Shown here piece after piece: positions 60,599-64,000 of a stretch of DNA of 64,000 nt (positions within the stretch are counted from its first letter, which is position 1; the number at the start of each line of letters is the position of its first letter). Source of the DNA: Salinirubellus salinus (lineage in GTDB: Archaea; Halobacteriota; Halobacteria; Halobacteriales; Haloarculaceae); NCBI RefSeq assembly GCF_025231485.1, contig NZ_CP104003.1, positions 868,001 to 932,000 of the forward strand, given 5' to 3'. Made by a program: the position numbers and the translations under genes. A model generated the notes under the pieces. That model worked only from the letters and a program-made list of their open reading frames with translations. It made no database searches and was not told the origin of the DNA.

Positions 60599-61888
60599 AT
60601 GAGCAATGCCGACCCAGCGGAGGTGAACGTGGAGGTCGAACGCGACGGGGTGTCCGTCGAGAAGTCGTTCGAACCGGACGACTTCCCCGTCCCCGCCATC
60701 GCGTTCGTCGTCCGTTCGGAGCGAGACGTCGCCGTGAAGGTGCGACTGTCCGACGAGGTTCCGGACGACATCGAGGCGGAGGATATCGGGTTCCACCCAA
60801 AGTACGGCGCCGACTTCTGGGACAACGCGGACGGGAAACTGGTGTTCGAGCGCGAGTTCGAACCCGGTGAGGAGTACACCACGGTCTACGGACTGCGAGC
60901 GAAGGACACCGAGGCCGTCGAGCGGTTCCTCGGCGAGCCCGAACTCGAGGAGGTCTCGCCCGGTCTGGACGAAGAACCCGAGGACGCCGGCGAGGTGGTC
61001 AGCAACGTCATGAACGAGAGCGACAGCGAGGCCTCCGACGACGACCTGGAGGCGGCCATCGCCGCCGCGGACGCCGAGGAGGGCGGTGCCGACGACCTCG
61101 AGTCGGCCATCGCCGCGGCCGAGGCGGGCGACAGTGCCCCGGCTGTCTCGACCGACGACACGGCGACGGCCGACCCCTCGTCGGACCCCGTCTCCGTCGA
61201 GGTCGAGGACGTGACCGCGACGCTCGCCGAGGAGATGCGCGACGGGTCGGTCTCCGACGGTGACATCGAGACCCTGCGTGACGCCCTCGGCGTCGGTGAG
61301 GGGAGCGGGAGCGTGGAGGCCCGCATCAGTCACCTGCAGACGGAGATCAGCGACCTGCAGGCCTACACGGCGGCGCTCGAGGAGTTCCTCGACGAGAACG
61401 GCGAGGCACAGACGCTGCTGGCGGAACTCCAGGAGACGGTCGCCGAGTTCGACGGGCGCATCCAGAACCTCCGGGACGACGTGGAGACGGTCGCGGCGGC
61501 CACGGACTCTATCGACGAGATGGAGAGCGAGCTGTCTGACCTGGGCTCTCGCGTCCAGTCGCTCGACGACCGACTCGAGAACGTCTCGCAGAACGTGACC
61601 GAGGTGGAGTCCAGCGTCAACAGCCTCACGAGCGAGTTCGACGGCCTCCGCAACGAGGTCGACGCGGTCTCCCGGGAGGTCGACGAGGTGCGCGACGAGA
61701 TGCCCGAGGAGGACATCGAGGAGATGGACCAGCACCTCGAGAGTCTGGACGAGCGCATCGACGGGCTGGAGTCCGAACTCGACCGGATGGAGGACCTGGA
61801 GGCGGAACTGGACGACCTCGCCCAGATGCGCGAGCGGATGGCCAGCGTCTTCGGCGGTGCCGCGGGGCCGGGTGACGACGAGGAGTAA
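60599..61888 (+). CDS. coiled-coil protein with beta-rich N-terminal domain, function unknown
   Basis: The 429-residue acidic protein has an N-terminal domain (about 1-100: VNVEVERDGVSVEKSFEPDDFPVPAIAFVVRSERDVAVKVRLSDEVPD ... YGLRAKD), probably Ig-like. A disordered middle has a repeated AAIAAADAEEGG / SAIAAAEAGD motif. From about 235 to 415 a long coiled coil follows (SHLQTEISDLQAYTAALEEFL ... VESSVNSLTSEFDGLRNEVDAVSREVDEV). The end is GAAGPGDDEE. It is not SMC, as there are no Walker motifs. A HisG-like gene lies 60 bp downstream. I recognise no function. Confidence 0.8.
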   Translation: MSNADPAEVNVEVERDGVSVEKSFEPDDFPVPAIAFVVRSERDVAVKVRLSDEVPDDIEAEDIGFHPKYGADFWDNADGKLVFEREFEPGEEYTTVYGLRAKDTEAVERFLGEPELEEVSPGLDEEPEDAGEVVSNVMNESDSEASDDDLEAAIAAADAEEGGADDLESAIAAAEAGDSAPAVSTDDTATADPSSDPVSVEVEDVTATLAEEMRDGSVSDGDIETLRDALGVGEGSGSVEARISHLQTEISDLQAYTAALEEFLDENGEAQTLLAELQETVAEFDGRIQNLRDDVETVAAATDSIDEMESELSDLGSRVQSLDDRLENVSQNVTEVESSVNSLTSEFDGLRNEVDAVSREVDEVRDEMPEEDIEEMDQHLESLDERIDGLESELDRMEDLEAELDDLAQMRERMASVFGGAAGPGDDEE

Positions 61889-61948
61889 CGCCAGTTCGTC
61901 GCCGTCGAACCGGGCCGGTTTTGACCCAGCCGTCCGTCCGGGGAACCA

Positions 61949-62839
61949 ATGAATCGGGTCTCGGTCGCCGTCCCCCGGAAGGGCCGACCGCTCGAGGCGG
62001 TACTCGAGCGGGTCGCGGCCCGCGGTGGGGACACCGACCTCGCCGATGAGGTCATCTCGACGCTCCAGTACGAGAAGGCACTCACCAAGGGGAACCAGTC
62101 CGACGAGCGTGGCGTCTACGACCGGCTCGCCGCCTACTCCGACACCGACGGCGGCCCCGAGTACACCTTGCTGCGCGACGACCGCGAGGGGTTCCCCCGT
62201 CGGGTCGTCTTCGACGCCTGCACGTTCGTCGTCGACGGCTACGAGGTCCAGCTCGTCGGCCGCGAGGAGCCGTTCCGCGCGCTCCGGAAACACGAGTTCG
62301 CACTCGGCTTCGACAGCGCCGACCTCGTCCTCGAGGAGGTGGTCGGCCTCGAACCAGAGCCGCTCGGGTCGCTCTCGGAGGTGAACGACCGTATCGACCC
62401 GCGGGACACGGACGTGCGTGTGGTGGGTGGGCTGGGCGACACGGTCCACCACACGCTGCTCGCGGACACGGAGGCGGTTGGTGCCTCCACCCCGCTCGAC
62501 CGGGCGTTCGTCGACGACTACGAGGGGCCGTTCTGCATCTCGCCGCGGTACGAGCGACTCGTCGAGGCGGTCCTCGGCACCGACGCCGTCGAGGGGCTGG
62601 AGTTCGTCTACCCAGAGGACGGCGCCGAGGAGGAGGCCGCCATCGCGGCCGTGGGTGCTGGCGCGTACCTGACTGTCACCGGCGGCACCGCGCGAGACCA
62701 CGGGCTGGTCGTGGGTGAGCGACTGTTCCCGAGCGAGACCGTGCTCCTGGAGAACGTCGGGGAGGTAGACGAGGAGGCCCGTTCGCTGGCGCGTCACCTC
62801 GTCGCCGGCGTCGAGACGGAACTGACCGTCGAGGCCTGA
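61949..62839 (+). CDS. HisG-like ATP phosphoribosyltransferase paralog
   Basis: The 296-residue protein opens MNRVSVAVPRKGRPLEAVLERVA, recalling the HisG start (RIAVPNKGRL). Later it has FALGFDSADLVLEE, GPFCISPRYERLVEAVL, and YLTVTGGTARDHGLVVGERLFPSETVLLEN, where HisG has its PRPP loop (E-T-G-x-T-L-x-x-N-G-L) followed by ISARLIAN. The shared TGxT and order of strands suggest a two-lobed HisG/PBP-like fold, but the acidic E before TG and other residues differ. A metabolic role is unproven. It follows the coiled-coil gene with a TATA-like GGTTTTGACC between. Confidence 0.65.
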   Translation: MNRVSVAVPRKGRPLEAVLERVAARGGDTDLADEVISTLQYEKALTKGNQSDERGVYDRLAAYSDTDGGPEYTLLRDDREGFPRRVVFDACTFVVDGYEVQLVGREEPFRALRKHEFALGFDSADLVLEEVVGLEPEPLGSLSEVNDRIDPRDTDVRVVGGLGDTVHHTLLADTEAVGASTPLDRAFVDDYEGPFCISPRYERLVEAVLGTDAVEGLEFVYPEDGAEEEAAIAAVGAGAYLTVTGGTARDHGLVVGERLFPSETVLLENVGEVDEEARSLARHLVAGVETELTVEA

Positions 62840-62887
62840 GCAGGGAGTCCGGACCGCCGCTCGACTCTCGGTATCGCCGTCTCGGGT

Positions 62888-63541
62888 CTACGGACAGATG
62901 GTGTGGAGCACCGTCCCCTCTATCTTGCGCAGGTGCTCACCGACCGTCGTGGCGGTGCAGTCGAGTTCGTTCGCGAGGTCCTCGTAGGTGGACTCGCGTG
63001 GTTCCTCGTAGTACCCCATCTCGATGGCGATCTCGAGGATCTCCTGCTGGCGTGGGGTGAGTTCGGTGAACAGCCGCTCCAGTTGTGGCTGGTACTCGCC
63101 GGTCCGCTCGACGTTCGCCCGGACGCCGCCCGGAATCTCGGGAATTGCGTCGCGGATGTCCCCCTCCTCGCCGACGATGGTCACCTCGACCGCGCCGTCG
63201 CGCCTGAACACCATCGGGTAGTCGATGACGATCCCGTACCGCTGGGGGATGTGCAGGAGCCCGGCGACGATGTCGCTCGGGTCGACGTGAGCGAACATCA
63301 GGGCGTTCTCCCCCGTCTCCGAGAGTTGCCAGGCGATGGCGTGGTCGAAGTGCGCGTCGGCCATCTCCCGGAGGCGCTCCGTGTCTCCCGCGTACTCGGA
63401 GAGGACCACCGCGCTCCCGTCGTCGAGGAGGTTCATCTGGTGGATGGCCTCCTCGCGGACGTTCGGTTCGTCGGTCAGTACCTCGTCGAAGCGGTGGAAC
63501 CAGCCCCGCTCGGGCCGGATGGTGAGGTCGACGTAGCGCAT
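62888..63541 (-). CDS. Bat-type helix-turn-helix transcription regulator
   Basis: The 217-residue protein ends with the HTH characteristic of haloarchaeal Bat-like regulators: LTPRQQEILEIAIEMGYYEEPRESTYEDLANELDCTATTVGEHLRKIEGTVLHTI. The N-terminal domain (MRYVDLTIRPERGWFHRFDEVLTDEPNVREEAIHQMNLLDDGSAVVLSEYAGDTERL) is beta/alpha and likely binds a signal. Bat regulates bacterioopsin; relatives control many pathways. It is convergent with the HisG-like gene. Confidence 0.9.
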   Translation of the reverse strand: MRYVDLTIRPERGWFHRFDEVLTDEPNVREEAIHQMNLLDDGSAVVLSEYAGDTERLREMADAHFDHAIAWQLSETGENALMFAHVDPSDIVAGLLHIPQRYGIVIDYPMVFRRDGAVEVTIVGEEGDIRDAIPEIPGGVRANVERTGEYQPQLERLFTELTPRQQEILEIAIEMGYYEEPRESTYEDLANELDCTATTVGEHLRKIEGTVLHTICP

Positions 63542-63851
63542 ATGTGAGGCTCTCCCCGCACCGCACCTATCGTTTCTCCCGTGCGACTCCGGGGGTTTAG
63601 ATGCCGCACGGGGCCCGGCGTCGCGTTCGCGAGTGGCGAGACCAGCGACGGGGACGACAGGGTCGGCCTGCCGGACTCGGCCAGATGGACGCCTGCGGGC
63701 CTCTCCCGGCCACTGCCGGAGAGTCTGCGTCGCAGAGACGACATCGCCGACAATCGAGATTCTGTATAGCAAGATGCGGTTTATGCGTCGCGTGTGAGGC
63801 CACACGCTCGGCCCCCAAGTAACAACCTTTCTACAGTATTGGCCGGTCTCG
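63542..63851. other. 310-bp gene-free stretch with a GC dip and palindromes
   Basis: No reading frame here is convincing. It holds an AT-rich GAAACGATAGG at about 63570 that could be the promoter of the regulator gene, a TCTGCG-T-CGCAGA palindrome (63724-63736), a locally AT-richer part (about 63750-63850, e.g. ATTCTGTATAGCAAGATG, CAACCTTTCTACAGTATT) and a hairpin at 63790-63807. The tract lies just outside the probable recombinase gene, the kind of place where an integration boundary would be found. I see no tRNA here. Confidence 0.6.
63790..63807. terminator. hairpin downstream of the recombinase gene
   Basis: GCGTGTG pairs perfectly with CACACGC around the loop AGGC. It lies 45 bp past the stop of the leftward gene at 63852 and could end its transcript. 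Confidence 0.4.
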
Positions 63852-64000
63852 CTACAACACGGCGTACACGTTCGCCTCGTACACCGACCTGACCCGGTCC
63901 CCCCAGTTGTGGGTGTAGGTGTCGATGACGTCGCTGGCGACGTCCCCACGGAGGTACTTGACGACCCCTCTGTCTCCCGTTCGGTCCCGGAGGTGCGTCG
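63852..64000 (-). CDS. C-terminal end of a probable tyrosine recombinase/integrase (partial)
   Basis: Only the last 48 residues are in the window; the gene continues past base 64000. They read THLRDRTGDRGVVKYLRGDV, then ASDVIDTYTHNWGDRVRSVY, then EANVYAVL and stop. The L-R-G-D-x-x-S-D-x-I-D-x-Y-x-H pattern is like the C-terminal active-site tyrosine segment of haloarchaeal tyrosine integrases. The upstream catalytic Arg and His are outside the window. The call is by motif memory on a short piece. Confidence 0.5.
   Translation of the reverse strand, partial: THLRDRTGDRGVVKYLRGDVASDVIDTYTHNWGDRVRSVYEANVYAVL

Noticed and set aside
61949-62839. calling the gene the genuine hisG of histidine synthesis
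   Set aside because: The PRPP loop and many conserved residues deviate, and no other histidine gene is close; a canonical hisG is expected elsewhere.

Overview
The window is a contiguous stretch of a haloarchaeal (class Halobacteria) chromosome. The evidence is the very high GC content, acidic Asp/Glu-rich proteins, many short-leader or leaderless starts 22-30 bp below AT-rich TATA-like boxes, Tat-type lipoprotein signals, archaeal ribosomal proteins (S8e, L10/P0, P1, archaeal L1 and L11), GatE, archaeal MoeA paralogs and haloarchaea-only families such as LWR-salt. About 66 protein genes are packed densely on both strands, often with ATGA or TGATG overlaps. I see no rRNA, no convincing tRNA and no CRISPR array. 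I cannot name the genus.

Layout. 1-657: end of a malic enzyme. 880-4385: menaquinone genes menA-menC-menE. 4498-5186: pterin dehydratase and a frameshifted LWR-salt gene. 5260-10702: membrane proteins, a patatin-SnoaL-SnoaL fusion, HAD hydrolase, pyrF and small zinc/membrane proteins. 10880-13874: membrane J-domain protein, MBL hydrolase, phosphoglycolate phosphatase, SurE. 13930-18214: two moeA paralogs and a DHH phosphoesterase. 18237-19527: two small conserved genes and rps8e. 19651-28283: a frameshifted giant surface protein, gatE, a Tat-exported beta-helix protein, a halocyanin-like cupredoxin and a duplicated P19/Tp34-like lipoprotein. 28285-34582: SPOUT methyltransferase, BKACE, crotonase, AidB-like acyl-CoA dehydrogenase, methionine aminopeptidase. 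34777-37788: ApaH-like phosphatase with polyphosphate kinase. 37801-48498: asparaginase-like hydrolase, icd, PAC2 protein, AglD-like flippase-type protein, receiver-PAS protein, cysS, DUF6517 lipoprotein, corA and a TctA-like permease. 48615-52170: ribosomal genes P1, L10, L1 and L11, with a GDT1-family cation transporter between L1 and L11. 52400-59566: METTL5-like methyltransferase, rhomboid protease, MDR oxidoreductase, and a divergent phosphotransferase / acyl-CoA dehydrogenase pair. 59644-63541: MBL hydrolase, coiled-coil protein, HisG-like paralog, Bat-type HTH regulator. 63852-64000: the end of a probable tyrosine recombinase beside an AT-richer tract, which may be the edge of an integrated element.

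Most promising biology. (i) The genes at 56142-57224 and 57361-58575 look like the two halves of mammalian ACAD10/11 (or bacterial LvaA plus LvaC), split and divergently transcribed from mirror-image promoters around a palindrome; they may form a haloarchaeal 4-hydroxyacyl-CoA degradation module. (ii) A HisG-like protein lies next to a leaderless coiled-coil protein. (iii) The patatin with two SnoaL-like domains is an unusual fusion. (iv) An exported metal-handling cluster pairs a cupredoxin with a duplicated P19/Tp34-like protein. (v) A polyphosphate kinase is coupled to an ApaH-like phosphatase. (vi) The L1 operon leader folds into an L1-site-like hairpin. Two genes are interrupted at six-base G/C runs; sequencing error and real slippage cannot be separated here.
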